NCBI GenBank assembly: GCA_030149245.1 | Contig: JASBRX010000011.1 | Location: 150,343 to 214,342, forward strand | DNA: 64,000 bases | Direction: 5' to 3' | Source: Sphingomonas bacterium | Lineage (GTDB): Bacteria > Pseudomonadota > Alphaproteobacteria > Sphingomonadales > Sphingomonadaceae | Part shown: piece by piece, positions 24,479 through 32,789 of the stretch | How the letters are laid out: each line of letters begins with the position of its first letter | Numbering within the stretch: the stretch's first letter is position 1 | Notes under the pieces: model-generated | Databases searched by the model: none | Told to the model about the DNA's origin: nothing | What the model saw: the letters and a program-made list of their open reading frames with translations, nothing else | Program-made: the position numbers and the translations under genes

Positions 24479-27220
24479 ATGTCCGGCCGCTTCGATTCCA
24501 TCCCCCACCGCCGCGCGATCGTCGACCGGCGGGCGCTGGCGGACGATCTTGCCGCGCTCGATGCGCCCGATACGATGCGGCTGCGTCAGGCCGCCGCGCT
24601 GCGGCTCAAGCAAGCGCTGGAGGAGGGCCGCGCCGAAATCGCGCGCCGCCTGATCGAGCACCCCGCCAAGGGGCATGAAAGCGCGGCGAGCGGCGCGTTC
24701 CTGATGGATCAGCTGCTACGCGTGCTGTGGGACTTCACCCTCGCCCGCCTCTACCCCAACAGCAACCCGACCGCCGCCGAACGGATGACGCTGGTTGCGG
24801 TCGGCGGCTATGGCCGCGGCGAGATGGCGCCGCACAGCGATGTCGATATCGGCTTCATCACCCCCTGGAAGCAGACCGGGTGGAGCGAGCAGGTCATCGA
24901 ATCGATGCTCTATTCGCTGTGGGACATGGGGCTGAAGGTCGGCCACAGCTCGCGCTCGCTCGACGAAATGGTGCGGGAGGCGCGCGGCGATATCACCGTC
25001 CGCACCGCCCTGCTCGAAGCCCGCTACATCTGGGGCGACACCGCGCTCTATGACGAGGCGGCCGCCCGCTTCAAGGCCGAGATCCAGAATGGCAGCGCGC
25101 GCGACTTCATCGCGCAGAAGCTCGCCGAGCGCGACGAGCGCCACCGCAAAATGGGCGACAGCCGCTATGTCGTCGAGCCCAATATCAAGGAGGGCAAGGG
25201 CGGCCTGCGCGACCTCCACACTTTGTTCTGGATTGGCAAATACGCCCATGGCGTGCGCGAACCCGCCGATCTGGTCGAGGTCGGGCTGCTCACCAAACTC
25301 GAATATCGCCAGTTCCGCCGGGCCGAGAATTTCCTGTGGGCGGTGCGCTGCCACCTCCACAATCTTTCAGGGCGCGGCGAGGACCGCCTGACCTTCGACT
25401 ATCAGCGCGAGATCGCCGAGCGGATGCGCTACGCCGACCGCCCGGGCAAGTCGAAGGTCGAGCGTTTCATGCACTTCTACTTCCTTCAGGCGAAGATGGT
25501 CGGCGACCTCACCGGCGTCTTCCTCGCGCATCTGGACGAGAAGTTCGCCGCGCGCGGCAGTCGCTTCGGCCTCCCCCGCATCCGCCGCAGCCCCCGCAAG
25601 CTCAAGGGCTTCGTGCTCGATCGCGGTCGCCTTGCGCTCCCCAACGACGATTTCTTCCGCGAAGACCCGGTGCGGCTGGTCGAGCTGTTCCAGCTTGCCG
25701 ACCTGCACAAGCTCGAAGTCCATCCGCTCGCGATGCGCGCCGCCAACCGCGATGCCAAGCTGATCGCCGACTGGCGCGACGACCCGCGCGCCAATGCGCT
25801 GTTCATGGACGTTCTGACCAGCCCCCGCGATCCCGAAACCGTGCTGCGCTGGATGAACGAGGCTGGGGTGTTCGGCCAGTTCGTGCCGGACTTTGGTCGC
25901 GTCGTCGCACAGATGCAGTTCGACATGTACCACCATTTCACGGTGGACGAACACACGATCCGCGCCGTCGGCCTGCTCAACCGCATCGAAAAGGGTGAGC
26001 TCAAGGAAGATCACCCGCTCGCCAGCGGCATCCTCGATCAGGTCGCCTCACGCCGCGCGCTCTATGTCTCCGTCCTGCTGCACGACATCGCCAAGGGGCG
26101 CGGCGGCGACCATAGCGTGATCGGGGCGGAGATCGCGCTCAAGCTCTGCCCCCGCTTCGGCCTGACCGCAGCGGAGACCGAGACGGTATCCTGGCTGGTC
26201 CGCTATCATTTGCTGATGTCCGCCACCGCGTTCAAGCGCGACCTCAGCGACTTCAAGACGATCCTCGACTTCACCGCCGTGGTGCAATCGCCGCAGCGGC
26301 TGATGATGCTGCTGATCCTCACAGTCGTCGATATCCGCGCGGTCGGCCCCGGCGTGTGGAACGGGTGGAAGCGCCAGCTGCTCACCAACCTCTTCGAAAG
26401 CGCCGAGGAAGTGCTGCGTCTGGGCCACAAGCAAAAGGGGCGCGGCGAGCGCATCGCGGCGAAACAGGCGGCGCTGGCACAGGCGATCGGCAGCGACACC
26501 AGCGATTTCGTCCGCCGCCTCGCCGACCCCTATTGGGTGGCCGAGCCCGAGGATGTGATCGAACGCAACGCCCGCTTCATCGCTCGCGTCGGCAACGCCC
26601 AGCTGTCGGTCGAGGCGACGGTCTATCCCGATCGCGGCGCGACGCTCGTCACCGTCTATGCCGCCGACCATGCCGGGCTGTTCTACCGCATCGCCGGCGC
26701 GATCCATGCCGCCGGGGGCAACATCATCGATGCGCGCATCCACACCCCGCGCGACGGCATGGCGCTCGACAATTTCCTGGTTCAGGACCCGCTCGGTCGC
26801 CCGTTCGACGATCCCGGCCAACTCGCCCGCATCGAAACCGGCATTGCCGAGGCGCTGGCCAACCGCGCCAAGCTCACCGAACGCCTCGCCGCCAAGCCGC
26901 TCCCGCGCCTGCGCGCAGACGCCTTCACGATCGAACCCAATGTTCTGATCGACAACAAGGCATCGAACCGCTTCACCGTGATCGAGGTGCAGGCGCGCGA
27001 CCGCCCCGCCTTGCTCCACCACCTGGCCTATGCGCTGTTCCAGTCGAAGGTGACGATCCACAGCGCGCACGTCGCCACCTATGGCGAGCGCGCGGTCGAT
27101 ACCTTCTATGTCACCGACCTGACCGGCGACAAGATCACCGCCGTACTGCGCCTGAAGTCGCTCGAACGCCGGTTGCTGGATGCCGCGACCGGCCTGGGAG
27201 AGTTCGCCAGCGCGGCCTGA
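24479..27220 (+). CDS. glnD: [Protein-PII] uridylyltransferase / uridylyl-removing enzyme
   Basis: A 913-residue bifunctional nitrogen sensor that uridylylates PII under nitrogen limitation and deuridylylates it when glutamine is high. Domains in order: nucleotidyltransferase with 'VAVGGYGRGEMAPHSDVDIGF' pieces at about 107-125 (catalytic Asp121 and Asp123); the GlnE/GlnD-type helical linker ('GKGGLRDLHTLFWIGKY'); an HD hydrolase domain ('LLHDIAKGRGGDHS' near 540); and two ACT domains ('YAADHAGLFYRIAGAIHAAGG' and 'QARDRPALLHHLAYALFQS') that sense glutamine. Length is normal for the family. It stands alone between two type A repeats. Confidence 0.95.
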   Translation: MSGRFDSIPHRRAIVDRRALADDLAALDAPDTMRLRQAAALRLKQALEEGRAEIARRLIEHPAKGHESAASGAFLMDQLLRVLWDFTLARLYPNSNPTAAERMTLVAVGGYGRGEMAPHSDVDIGFITPWKQTGWSEQVIESMLYSLWDMGLKVGHSSRSLDEMVREARGDITVRTALLEARYIWGDTALYDEAAARFKAEIQNGSARDFIAQKLAERDERHRKMGDSRYVVEPNIKEGKGGLRDLHTLFWIGKYAHGVREPADLVEVGLLTKLEYRQFRRAENFLWAVRCHLHNLSGRGEDRLTFDYQREIAERMRYADRPGKSKVERFMHFYFLQAKMVGDLTGVFLAHLDEKFAARGSRFGLPRIRRSPRKLKGFVLDRGRLALPNDDFFREDPVRLVELFQLADLHKLEVHPLAMRAANRDAKLIADWRDDPRANALFMDVLTSPRDPETVLRWMNEAGVFGQFVPDFGRVVAQMQFDMYHHFTVDEHTIRAVGLLNRIEKGELKEDHPLASGILDQVASRRALYVSVLLHDIAKGRGGDHSVIGAEIALKLCPRFGLTAAETETVSWLVRYHLLMSATAFKRDLSDFKTILDFTAVVQSPQRLMMLLILTVVDIRAVGPGVWNGWKRQLLTNLFESAEEVLRLGHKQKGRGERIAAKQAALAQAIGSDTSDFVRRLADPYWVAEPEDVIERNARFIARVGNAQLSVEATVYPDRGATLVTVYAADHAGLFYRIAGAIHAAGGNIIDARIHTPRDGMALDNFLVQDPLGRPFDDPGQLARIETGIAEALANRAKLTERLAAKPLPRLRADAFTIEPNVLIDNKASNRFTVIEVQARDRPALLHHLAYALFQSKVTIHSAHVATYGERAVDTFYVTDLTGDKITAVLRLKSLERRLLDAATGLGEFASAA

Positions 27221-27221
27221 A

Positions 27222-27356
27222 AAATCCTCCCCGGAACGGGGAGGGGGACCGCCGCCGCAGGCGGTGGTGGAGGGGGCCCGAGGCACCGGATTCGCTTGCC
27301 GCGGGTCCCCTCCGTCAGCGCTACGCGCTGCCACCTCCCCGTTCCGGGGAGGATTT
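27222..27356. repeat. Type A inverted-repeat element, copy 7
   Basis: Termini AAATCCTCCCCGGAACGGGG and the exact reverse complement CCCCGTTCCGGGGAGGATTT. Inner left 'CCGCCGCCGCAGGCGGTGGTGG', inner right 'CCTCCGTCAGCGCTACGCGC'. It begins one base after the glnD stop codon, so it very probably shapes the 3' end of the glnD mRNA. Confidence 0.89.
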
Positions 27357-27419
27357 CAGTGCTTCCGCCATCGCACCCCCCGCCCTAATCTCCCCCCATC
27401 ACAACGGGGAGCGACGAAT

Positions 27420-27803
27420 ATGGGCGTACTCGGCATGGGCGGGCTGTTCTTCCGGGCAAAGGACCCGGACGCGCTCAACACATGGTATCGCGAGCATCTC
27501 GGCATCGGCGCAGGCTGCGTCGCCGAGGATAGCGGCGGTGAGGTCAATGAATGGACCTGGCATACGCAAGGCGGCCCGATGGTGTTCGCGCCGTTCAAGG
27601 CGACCACCGACTATTTCGCCGCCGACAAGCAATTCATGATCAACCTGCGCGTCCGCGACCTCGAAGGGATGCTGGAACAGCTCAATGCCGCGGGGATCGA
27701 GATCATCACCAACGACGAATGGGACTCGCCAGAGGTCGGAAAATTCGCCCGCATCCACGATCCTGAGGGGAACGCCATCGAACTGTGGGAGCCGCCGGCA
27801 TGA
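27420..27803 (+). CDS. VOC family (glyoxalase/bleomycin-resistance-fold) protein
   Basis: A 127-residue single-module vicinal-oxygen-chelate protein. It opens 'GLFFRAKDPDALNTWYREHLGI', continues 'WTWHTQGGPMVFAPF', and ends 'FARIHDPEGNAIELWEPP', where the Glu of 'IELWE' is the usual metal ligand. The substrate cannot be inferred; such proteins include glyoxalase-like isomerases and resistance proteins. The start ATG 27420 has GGGGAGCG upstream as ribosome-binding site. Its stop overlaps the start of the next small gene (ATGA). Confidence 0.82.
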   Translation: MGVLGMGGLFFRAKDPDALNTWYREHLGIGAGCVAEDSGGEVNEWTWHTQGGPMVFAPFKATTDYFAADKQFMINLRVRDLEGMLEQLNAAGIEIITNDEWDSPEVGKFARIHDPEGNAIELWEPPA

Positions 27804-28006
27804 CCGCCGTCTGGATCGCACTCGGCGCGGTGGCGATCGGCCTGCTGACGGTGTTCATCTCGCTCAACGCGGCGAAGAAGGCCGAGCGCAAGAAGGATAG
27901 CGGCGACGGCGGCACCAGCCCCGCCAGCGACACCGGCGACCGCGACCGCACCGATAGCGACTCGGGCGGCGATGGCGGCGCAGATGGCGGCGGCGGCGGA
28001 GACTGA
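27800..28006 (+). CDS. Small single-span membrane protein with Gly/Asp-rich tail
   Basis: A 68-residue protein: one N-terminal hydrophobic helix (about 3-24, 'AVWIALGAVAIGLLTVFISL'), a basic stretch 'AAKKAERKKD', then a disordered Asp/Gly/Ser tail. By the positive-inside rule the tail should be cytoplasmic. The start overlaps the VOC stop (ATGA), which supports its being translated. Function unknown; low complexity makes it hard to judge conservation. Confidence 0.6.
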   Translation: MTAVWIALGAVAIGLLTVFISLNAAKKAERKKDSGDGGTSPASDTGDRDRTDSDSGGDGGADGGGGGD

Positions 28007-28010
28007 ACAA

Positions 28011-28178
28011 CTCCTCCCCTGCTTGCTCAGGGGAGGGGGACCATGCGCAGCATGGTGGAGGGGCCGCGCCAACGGCGCGGAACCCGCGCGGCACGCCGCC
28101 CGCTGCGTCTGCGCGCAGCGCCCCTCCACCACCCGCTACGCGGGCGGTCCCCCTCCCCCAGCAAGCTGGGGGAGGAAT
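28011..28178. repeat. Type A inverted-repeat element, copy 8
   Basis: Left terminus CTCCTCCCCTGCTTGCTCAG with GGGAGGGGGACC; right terminus CCCCCAGCAAGCTGGGGGAGGAAT. Inner parts 'CATGCGCAGCATGGTGGAGGGG' and 'CCTCCACCACCCGCTACGCGGG'. A short further hairpin (GCCCGGCCTTGAGCCGGGC, 28197-28215) follows. The element lies 5 bp after the small membrane-protein gene and before a convergent gene. Confidence 0.86.
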
Positions 28179-28249
28179 GAGATACCCCCATCGTCAGCCC
28201 GGCCTTGAGCCGGGCCGAGGCTTCTACTGGGGCTGAGCGACCGCCATCT

Positions 28250-28675
28250 CTAACAGCCCGACGTTCCGCCAGCTGCTGCTGCCTGCGCAGTGCGCGGTCT
28301 CATCACCACAAATCGCGCCGATCCAGATCCTGAAATCAGCTTACTGGCCGGGCCAGCCATCTGAATTTTGATTGAGTCAGCCGGGACGCCTAATCTCGCC
28401 AGTTCTGCCCTCACACGAGCGGCCCTTCTTTGGGGCATGAGACGTCCGGCGTCGGACCCGTCAGTCTGCGCGATCAGCTCGATTGACGCATATCGAAGCA
28501 TTCTTGCTTCATGGACAAATGCAACAACACTGGCGCGATCAATCGCATTCAATTTGGCACCGCCATCTTCAAAAGCGACGAACGATGGCGAGCAGGCAAA
28601 TGCAGGGGAAATCGTGGCAAAAGTGACCATGACGGCAAATGCTGATTTGGCGCAGTCCCTCAGCCTGACCTGCAT
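28250..28675 (-). CDS. Secreted OmpA/MotB-like domain protein, unusual composition
   Basis: A 141-residue protein with a signal peptide ('SAFAVMVTFATISPAFA', cleavage near residue 27) and a small alpha/beta domain. The stretch 'QTDGSDAGRLMPQRRAARVRAELARLGVPADSI' (in pieces) resembles the C-terminal OmpA/Pal peptidoglycan-binding motif. The Asp/Arg positions are shifted, so peptidoglycan binding is uncertain. It ends in a Gly/Ala tail with a terminal Cys. Codon use is visibly less GC-biased than that of the neighbours (for example AAT, GAA and TCA codons are frequent), which suggests later acquisition. It lies 12 bp downstream of the GH16 gene. Confidence 0.65.
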   Translation of the reverse strand: MQVRLRDCAKSAFAVMVTFATISPAFACSPSFVAFEDGGAKLNAIDRASVVAFVHEARMLRYASIELIAQTDGSDAGRLMPQRRAARVRAELARLGVPADSIKIQMAGPASKLISGSGSARFVVMRPRTAQAAAAGGTSGC

Positions 28676-28687
28676 TTTATTGCCCCC

Positions 28688-29551
28688 TCAATCCCGCTGC
28701 CACACCCGCACCCAATCCACTTCCATCGCCGCCGGGAACGCCTTGGGGTCGATCCCCTTCTGCCCGCCCCAGCCGCCGACCGCGACGTTCAGGATCAGAT
28801 ATTCGGGCGTTCCGAACGGCCAGGTCTGCGGATCACCCTTTTTGTCATTCTCGAACCGCATATGCGCGCGCCCGTCGATGCCGATCAGGATACGGTCCGC
28901 ATTCCAGTCGAGTTGATAGGTGTGAAACGCCGCGCACTCATCGGGGATCACGACATTCGATCCCTTTTGCGTGTTGGAAACATGGTTGTACGCGCCGGTG
29001 TGCACCGTGCCATGGACACGGCCATTGTCCCAGCCGACATGCTCCATGATGTCGATCTCGCCCATCGCGGGCCAGCCCTTGCTGTCGTCCGACGCCAGCA
29101 TCCAGATCGCCGGCCAGATCCCGCGCCCGCACGGCAGCTTGGCGCGGATTTCAAAGAATCCATAGCGCCAGTCCGCGATCCCCTTGGTGAAGATCTTGGT
29201 CGAGGCATAGTCCTGCCCGCCATGATCGGGCTTGTCGGACAGCCGCTCCTGCGTCGCCGTGATGATCAGCCGACCACCTTCAACCCGCACATTTTCGGGC
29301 CGCGCAGCAGCGTAATATTGCTTTTCCTCGTTATGCCAGCCCTGCTTGTTGAGCGCAGTATCATACGCCCAGCGCTTCGGGTCGGGCATGCCATCGGTGT
29401 CGAACTCGTCCGACCAGACCAGCCTGGCATCCGCCGGACGGACGAGCGGCTCGTCCGTCCCGGCGGTGATCGGCGGGCTGTGCACGACCTGCGCGGTGGC
29501 GGGAGTCGCCCCGCACGCCAGCAGCGCGACGCACAGCATCGCCAGTCTCAT
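28688..29551 (-). CDS. Secreted GH16 family glycoside hydrolase (laminarinase-like)
   Basis: A 287-residue beta-jelly-roll glucanase. A signal peptide ends near residue 20 ('GATPATA'). '[18 protein letters not shown]' is the standard GH16 N-terminal strand; the catalytic motif E-x-D-x-x-E is Glu165, Asp167 and Glu170 in '[11 protein letters not shown]', without the extra Met-bulge variant of kappa-carrageenases; '[14 protein letters not shown]' and '[15 protein letters not shown]' follow. Activity on beta-1,3- or mixed beta-glucans is likely. The ATG overlaps the infC stop (ATGA), an unexpected translational coupling to a core translation factor. Confidence 0.9.
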   Translation of the reverse strand: MRLAMLCVALLACGATPATAQVVHSPPITAGTDEPLVRPADARLVWSDEFDTDGMPDPKRWAYDTALNKQGWHNEEKQYYAAARPENVRVEGGRLIITATQERLSDKPDHGGQDYASTKIFTKGIADWRYGFFEIRAKLPCGRGIWPAIWMLASDDSKGWPAMGEIDIMEHVGWDNGRVHGTVHTGAYNHVSNTQKGSNVVIPDECAAFHTYQLDWNADRILIGIDGRAHMRFENDKKGDPQTWPFGTPEYLILNVAVGGWGGQKGIDPKAFPAAMEVDWVRVWQRD

Positions 29552-30081
29552 TTGGGCGACAGCACCATCAGCATCTGGCGGCCTTCCATGCGCGGATAGC
29601 TTTCGACCTTGGCCACCTCGGCGCTGTCCTCCTGGACGCGGCGCAGCAGGTTCATGCCCAGCTGGCCATGGCTCAGCTCACGCCCGCGAAAGCGCAGCGT
29701 GATCTTCACCTTGTCCCCCTCGCCGATGAACTTGTGGACCGCCTTCATCTTGGTCTCATAGTCATGGTCGTCGATGTTCGGACGCATCTTGATCTCCTTG
29801 ATCTCCTGCGTCTTTTGCGACTTGCGCGCGAGGTTCGCCTTTTTCTGCGCCTCGTACTTGTACTTGCCGACATCGAGATATTTGGCGACCGGCGGGTCCG
29901 CGTTCGGGGACACTTCGACCAGGTCGAGACCCAGTGCCTGCGCCTGTTCCATCGCCTCACGCGTGAACATCACGCCCAGATTCTCGCCTTCATGGTCGAT
30001 CACGCGAACCTTGGGCGACTGGATGAATTCGTTGAAGCGCGGGCCGGTCGGCACCGGGGGCGCGAAACCGCGCCGGGACAT
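29548..30081 (-). CDS. infC: Translation initiation factor IF-3
   Basis: A 177-residue factor that keeps ribosomal subunits apart and proofreads start-codon selection. N domain: '[25 protein letters not shown]'-type sequence and '[29 protein letters not shown]' (in pieces). C domain: '[21 protein letters not shown]' and '[19 protein letters not shown]'. The start appears to be a normal ATG. A terminator after thrS (30177-30196) implies that infC has its own promoter in the roughly 95 bp that remain, though read-through is possible; thrS-infC adjacency is widespread. Confidence 0.95.
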   Translation of the reverse strand: MSRRGFAPPVPTGPRFNEFIQSPKVRVIDHEGENLGVMFTREAMEQAQALGLDLVEVSPNADPPVAKYLDVGKYKYEAQKKANLARKSQKTQEIKEIKMRPNIDDHDYETKMKAVHKFIGEGDKVKITLRFRGRELSHGQLGMNLLRRVQEDSAEVAKVESYPRMEGRQMLMVLSPK

Positions 30082-30176
30082 GGGGGGACGTATAGGAACA
30101 GCTCCTGTTATAATTTCGACGACTTACGATAACGCATGAACGCGCAAACGGGTAGCCCCGCCGCGCGATCCTGACG

Positions 30177-30196
30177 AAAAAGCCACACGCTGTGGC
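30177..30196 (-). terminator. Rho-independent terminator after thrS
   Basis: On the minus strand GCCACA-GCG-TGTGGC (30196 down to 30182) is followed directly by five T (30181-30177). A perfect 6-bp stem with a triloop and a U-tract, 8 bp after the thrS stop codon. Confidence 0.75.
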
Positions 30197-30203
30197 GCGC
30201 GGG

Positions 30204-32204
30204 TTACGCCTTCATATCGGGTGCGAGCGCCGCATCCGCAAGCATCGCGATGGCATCGTCGAGGCGCATCACCGTCTGCCCCTCGCTGCCCAGCGTGCGG
30301 ACGGCGACCGTGCCCTCCTCGGCCTCGCGCTTGCCGACCACGAGCAAGTACGGAACCTTCGCCAGCGAATGCTCGCGTACCTTGTAGTTGATCTTCTCGT
30401 TGCGCAGGTCGCTCTCGACCCGGATACCAGCCGCCTTCAGCCTGGCGACCGCGTCCTTGGCATAATCGTCGGCATCCGACACGATCGTCGCCACCACCGC
30501 CTGCACCGGCGCCAGCCACACCGGCAGCCGCCCGGCGAAATGCTCGATCAAGATACCGATGAACCGCTCATACGACCCAAAGATCGCGCGGTGCAGCATC
30601 ACCGGCCGATGCCGCTCGCCATCCTCGCCGACATAGGACGCGTCGAGCCGCTCGGGCAGCACGCGGTCCGACTGGATCGTGCCCACCTGCCACGTCCGCC
30701 CGATCGCGTCGGTCAGGTGCCATTCCAGCTTGGGCGCATAAAACGCCCCCTCGCCCGGCAGCTCTTCCCAGCCATATTCAGTGGTGCAGAGACCCGCGTT
30801 GACAACTGCGTCGCGCAGTTCGCCTTCCGCCTTATCCCACATCTCGTCACTGCCGAAGCGCTTCTCAGGCCGCAGCGCAAGCTTGATTGCATAGGTGAAA
30901 CCGAAATCCTTGTAGATGCGATCCGCCAGCTTGCAGAATGCCTTCACCTCCTCGACGATCTGGTCCTCGCGGCAAAAGATATGCGCGTCGTCCTGCGTGA
31001 ACTGGCGCACGCGCATCAGCCCGTGCAGCGCGCCATGCGGCTCGTTGCGGTGGCAGCAGCCATTTTCGTACAGCCGCAGCGGCAGCTCGCGATAGCTCTT
31101 CAGCCCCTGCCGGAAAATCAGCACATGCGCCGGGCAGTTCATCGGCTTCAGCGCCATCCAGTCGGCTTCGCCGCTGATCACCGGGCCTTCGTCATCGACG
31201 TTCGGCACCTCGTCGGGGATCACGAACATATTCTCGCGGTATTTGCCCCAATGGCCGGACTGCTCCCACTGGCGCGCGTCCATCACCTGCGGCGTCTTGA
31301 CCTCGCGATAGCCAGCAGCATCAATCGCTCGGCGCATATAGGCCTCGAGCTGACGCCACACCATATAGCCCTTGGGGTGCCAGAACACGCTGCCATGCGC
31401 TTCGGCCTGCAGGTGGAACAGGTCCATCTCCGCGCCCAGCTTGCGATGGTCGCGCTTCGCCGCTTCCTCCAGTCTGTGGAGATGCGCGTCCAACTGCTTC
31501 TTGTTGAGCCAGCCGGTGCCATAGATGCGCGTCAGCTGCGCATTCTTCTGATCGCCACGCCAATAGGCCCCCGCGACCCGCATCAGTTTGAACGCCGCCG
31601 GATCGAGCTTGCCCGTAGAAGCCAGATGCGGCCCGCGGCACATGTCGAGCCAGTCGTCGCCCGACCAGTACACCGTCAGCTCCTCGCCCTCGGGCAGTTC
31701 CTTCGCCCATTCGGCCTTGAAGCTCTCGCCCTGCGCGGTCCAGCGGTCGATCAGCGCCTGCCGGCTCCACACCTCGCGGCGCAGCGGCTTGTCGGCGCGG
31801 ATGATCTCGCGCATCTTCTCCTCGATCGCGGGCAGATCCTCCATCGAGAAGGGCGCGCGCGACGCCGGCGCCATCACGTCATAGTAAAACCCATCATCGG
31901 TCGCCGGACCGAAGGTGATCTGCGTGCCGGGGAACAGCGCCTGCACCGCCTCCGCCAGCACATGCGCAAAGTCATGCCGCGCCAGCTCCAGCGCATCCGC
32001 CTCGTCCCGCGCCGTCACCAGCGCCAGCGCGGAGTCCTTCTCCAGCGGCCGGTTGATGTCGCGCAATTCGCCATCGACCCGCGCGGCAATCGCCGCCTTG
32101 GCAAGGCCCGGCCCGATCGCAGCGGCAATGTCGCCCGGCGTGGTCCCCGGCGGCACTTCGCGCACCGAGCCATCGGGAAGCGTGATCGAAAGAAGGTCGG
32201 CCAT
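30204..32204 (-). CDS. thrS: Threonyl-tRNA synthetase
   Basis: A 666-residue class II aminoacyl-tRNA synthetase. Domains: TGS (about 1-62, '[25 protein letters not shown]' in part), the tRNA-editing SAD domain ('[16 protein letters not shown]' near 75, the HxxxH-type editing motif; 'YYDVMAP'), the catalytic core with zinc-binding '[16 protein letters not shown]' and '[37 protein letters not shown]' (in pieces), and the anticodon-binding domain at the C terminus. The start has 'AGGA' 8 nt upstream. A Thr-rich leader ORF and hairpins lie in the 234-bp region before it (see those entries), suggesting regulation by charged threonyl-tRNA. Confidence 0.96.
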   Translation of the reverse strand: MADLLSITLPDGSVREVPPGTTPGDIAAAIGPGLAKAAIAARVDGELRDINRPLEKDSALALVTARDEADALELARHDFAHVLAEAVQALFPGTQITFGPATDDGFYYDVMAPASRAPFSMEDLPAIEEKMREIIRADKPLRREVWSRQALIDRWTAQGESFKAEWAKELPEGEELTVYWSGDDWLDMCRGPHLASTGKLDPAAFKLMRVAGAYWRGDQKNAQLTRIYGTGWLNKKQLDAHLHRLEEAAKRDHRKLGAEMDLFHLQAEAHGSVFWHPKGYMVWRQLEAYMRRAIDAAGYREVKTPQVMDARQWEQSGHWGKYRENMFVIPDEVPNVDDEGPVISGEADWMALKPMNCPAHVLIFRQGLKSYRELPLRLYENGCCHRNEPHGALHGLMRVRQFTQDDAHIFCREDQIVEEVKAFCKLADRIYKDFGFTYAIKLALRPEKRFGSDEMWDKAEGELRDAVVNAGLCTTEYGWEELPGEGAFYAPKLEWHLTDAIGRTWQVGTIQSDRVLPERLDASYVGEDGERHRPVMLHRAIFGSYERFIGILIEHFAGRLPVWLAPVQAVVATIVSDADDYAKDAVARLKAAGIRVESDLRNEKINYKVREHSLAKVPYLLVVGKREAEEGTVAVRTLGSEGQTVMRLDDAIAMLADAALAPDMKA

Positions 32205-32250
32205 ATCAATCCTGCAAGTTTGTCGTGCCTATGCACGCCACGGCGACGCT

Positions 32251-32297
32251 AGAAAAGGGGCAGGATCAGGAGGAGCAGCGCCATCTCACCCGATCCC
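32251..32297 (-). terminator. Terminator-like hairpin in the thrS leader (candidate attenuator)
   Basis: On the minus strand GGATCGGG (32296-32289) can pair with CCTGATCC (32270-32263); 7 Watson-Crick pairs and one G-U. The loop side can extend with TGAG against CTCC-type pairing. The stem is followed by TGCCCCTTTTCT (32262-32251). It lies between the leader ORF stop and thrS. Upstream sequence 'GGCGCTGGCCCTC' and the GGGAGGG following the first hairpin offer alternative pairings. The reading as an attenuator is inference from layout. Confidence 0.55.
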
Positions 32298-32321
32298 GGG
32301 CAAGAGGGCCAGCGCCGCGGT

Positions 32322-32420
32322 TCAGCCGCGCACGCCAAACCCTCCCGCCGCGGCGGGAGTAGTGGTGGTAGTGCTGGCAAAGCGAACGGCCATGCGGGGG
32401 ATATAGCGCAGCGTCGGCAT
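32322..32420 (-). CDS. Candidate threonine leader peptide of thrS
   Basis: A 32-codon ORF starting ATG at 32420-32418 with a strong ribosome-binding site GGAGGG (32434-32429) at 8 nt spacing, and ending TGA at 32322. It encodes MPTLRYIPRMAVRFAS, then five consecutive Thr (codons ACT ACC ACC ACT ACT), then a Pro/Ala/Gly-rich end 'PAAAGGFGVRG'. An internal ATG at 32393 would give a 23-residue version with the same Thr run. Immediately after the Thr codons the DNA reads CTCCCGCCGCGGCGGGAG, a perfect 18-bp palindrome. Leader peptides with runs of the cognate amino acid are the hallmark of ribosome-mediated attenuation; here the downstream gene is threonyl-tRNA synthetase. Translation is not proven. 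Confidence 0.7.
   Translation of the reverse strand: MPTLRYIPRMAVRFASTTTTTPAAAGGFGVRG
32342..32359 (-). promoter_or_regulatory. Perfect hairpin directly after the leader Thr codons
   Basis: CTCCCGCCGCGGCGGGAG, a perfect palindrome able to form a 7-bp GC stem with a 4-nt loop. It begins in the last Thr codon and covers the next five codons. A ribosome stalled at the Thr codons would mask it; a ribosome that passes would leave it free only briefly. In an attenuator this would be the pause or anti-terminator element. A second short palindrome AGCGTCG-GCAT-CGACGCT (32410-32427) overlaps the leader start codon. Confidence 0.55.
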
Positions 32421-32438
32421 CGACGCTACCCTCCGCCC

Positions 32439-32789
32439 ATGCCTCCCCACCACCGCATCACCGCCATCCTCCCCTGCCGCGACCTCGCCGCCAGCACCGA
32501 TTTCTACCAGCGCCTCGGCCTCACCCTCGACAGCGACTGGGGCCATTACCGCATCCTCAGCGACGGCAAGGGCTGGCACCTCCACCTTCGCCACGAACCC
32601 ACCACGCCCCAGGCTCCCGACAATCCGTTCGGCCTGTACCTCTATGCCGAAGACGTGGACGCCATCGCCGACCGCGTGCGGGACGTGATCATCGAACCCG
32701 GCGCCCCGCACCTCAAACCCTGGGGCATGTATGAATTCGCCGTCAGCGACCCCGACGGCACATTGGTGCGCGTGGGGCGGGAAGCATGA
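32439..32789 (+). CDS. VOC family protein (bleomycin-resistance-like)
   Basis: A 116-residue single-module VOC protein: 'ITAILPCRDLAASTDFYQRLGL' at the N terminus, 'GWHLHLRH' in the middle and 'WGMYEFAVSDPDGTLVRVGRE' at the C terminus. It resembles bleomycin-resistance-type small-molecule binding proteins or glyoxalases, with no substrate assignable. Its start codon is 18 bp from the leader-peptide start on the opposite strand, so the divergent promoters must overlap coding sequence. The stop overlaps the next start (ATGA). Confidence 0.8.
   Translation: MPPHHRITAILPCRDLAASTDFYQRLGLTLDSDWGHYRILSDGKGWHLHLRHEPTTPQAPDNPFGLYLYAEDVDAIADRVRDVIIEPGAPHLKPWGMYEFAVSDPDGTLVRVGREA

Noticed and set aside
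4004..28178. CRISPR array made of the recurring repeats
   Set aside because: Copies are kilobases apart, are inverted repeats of about 130-170 bp with variable arms, and no cas gene is visible.
30192..32252. Plus-strand 686-codon open frame opposite thrS
   Set aside because: Exact shadow of thrS; no motif, biased composition, and thrS is unambiguous.
32393..32405. TATATC as the -10 box of a thrS promoter
   Set aside because: No -35 element lies at a suitable distance (TAGCGT only), and it would place the start at the internal leader ATG, ignoring the strong ribosome-binding site at 32429-32434.
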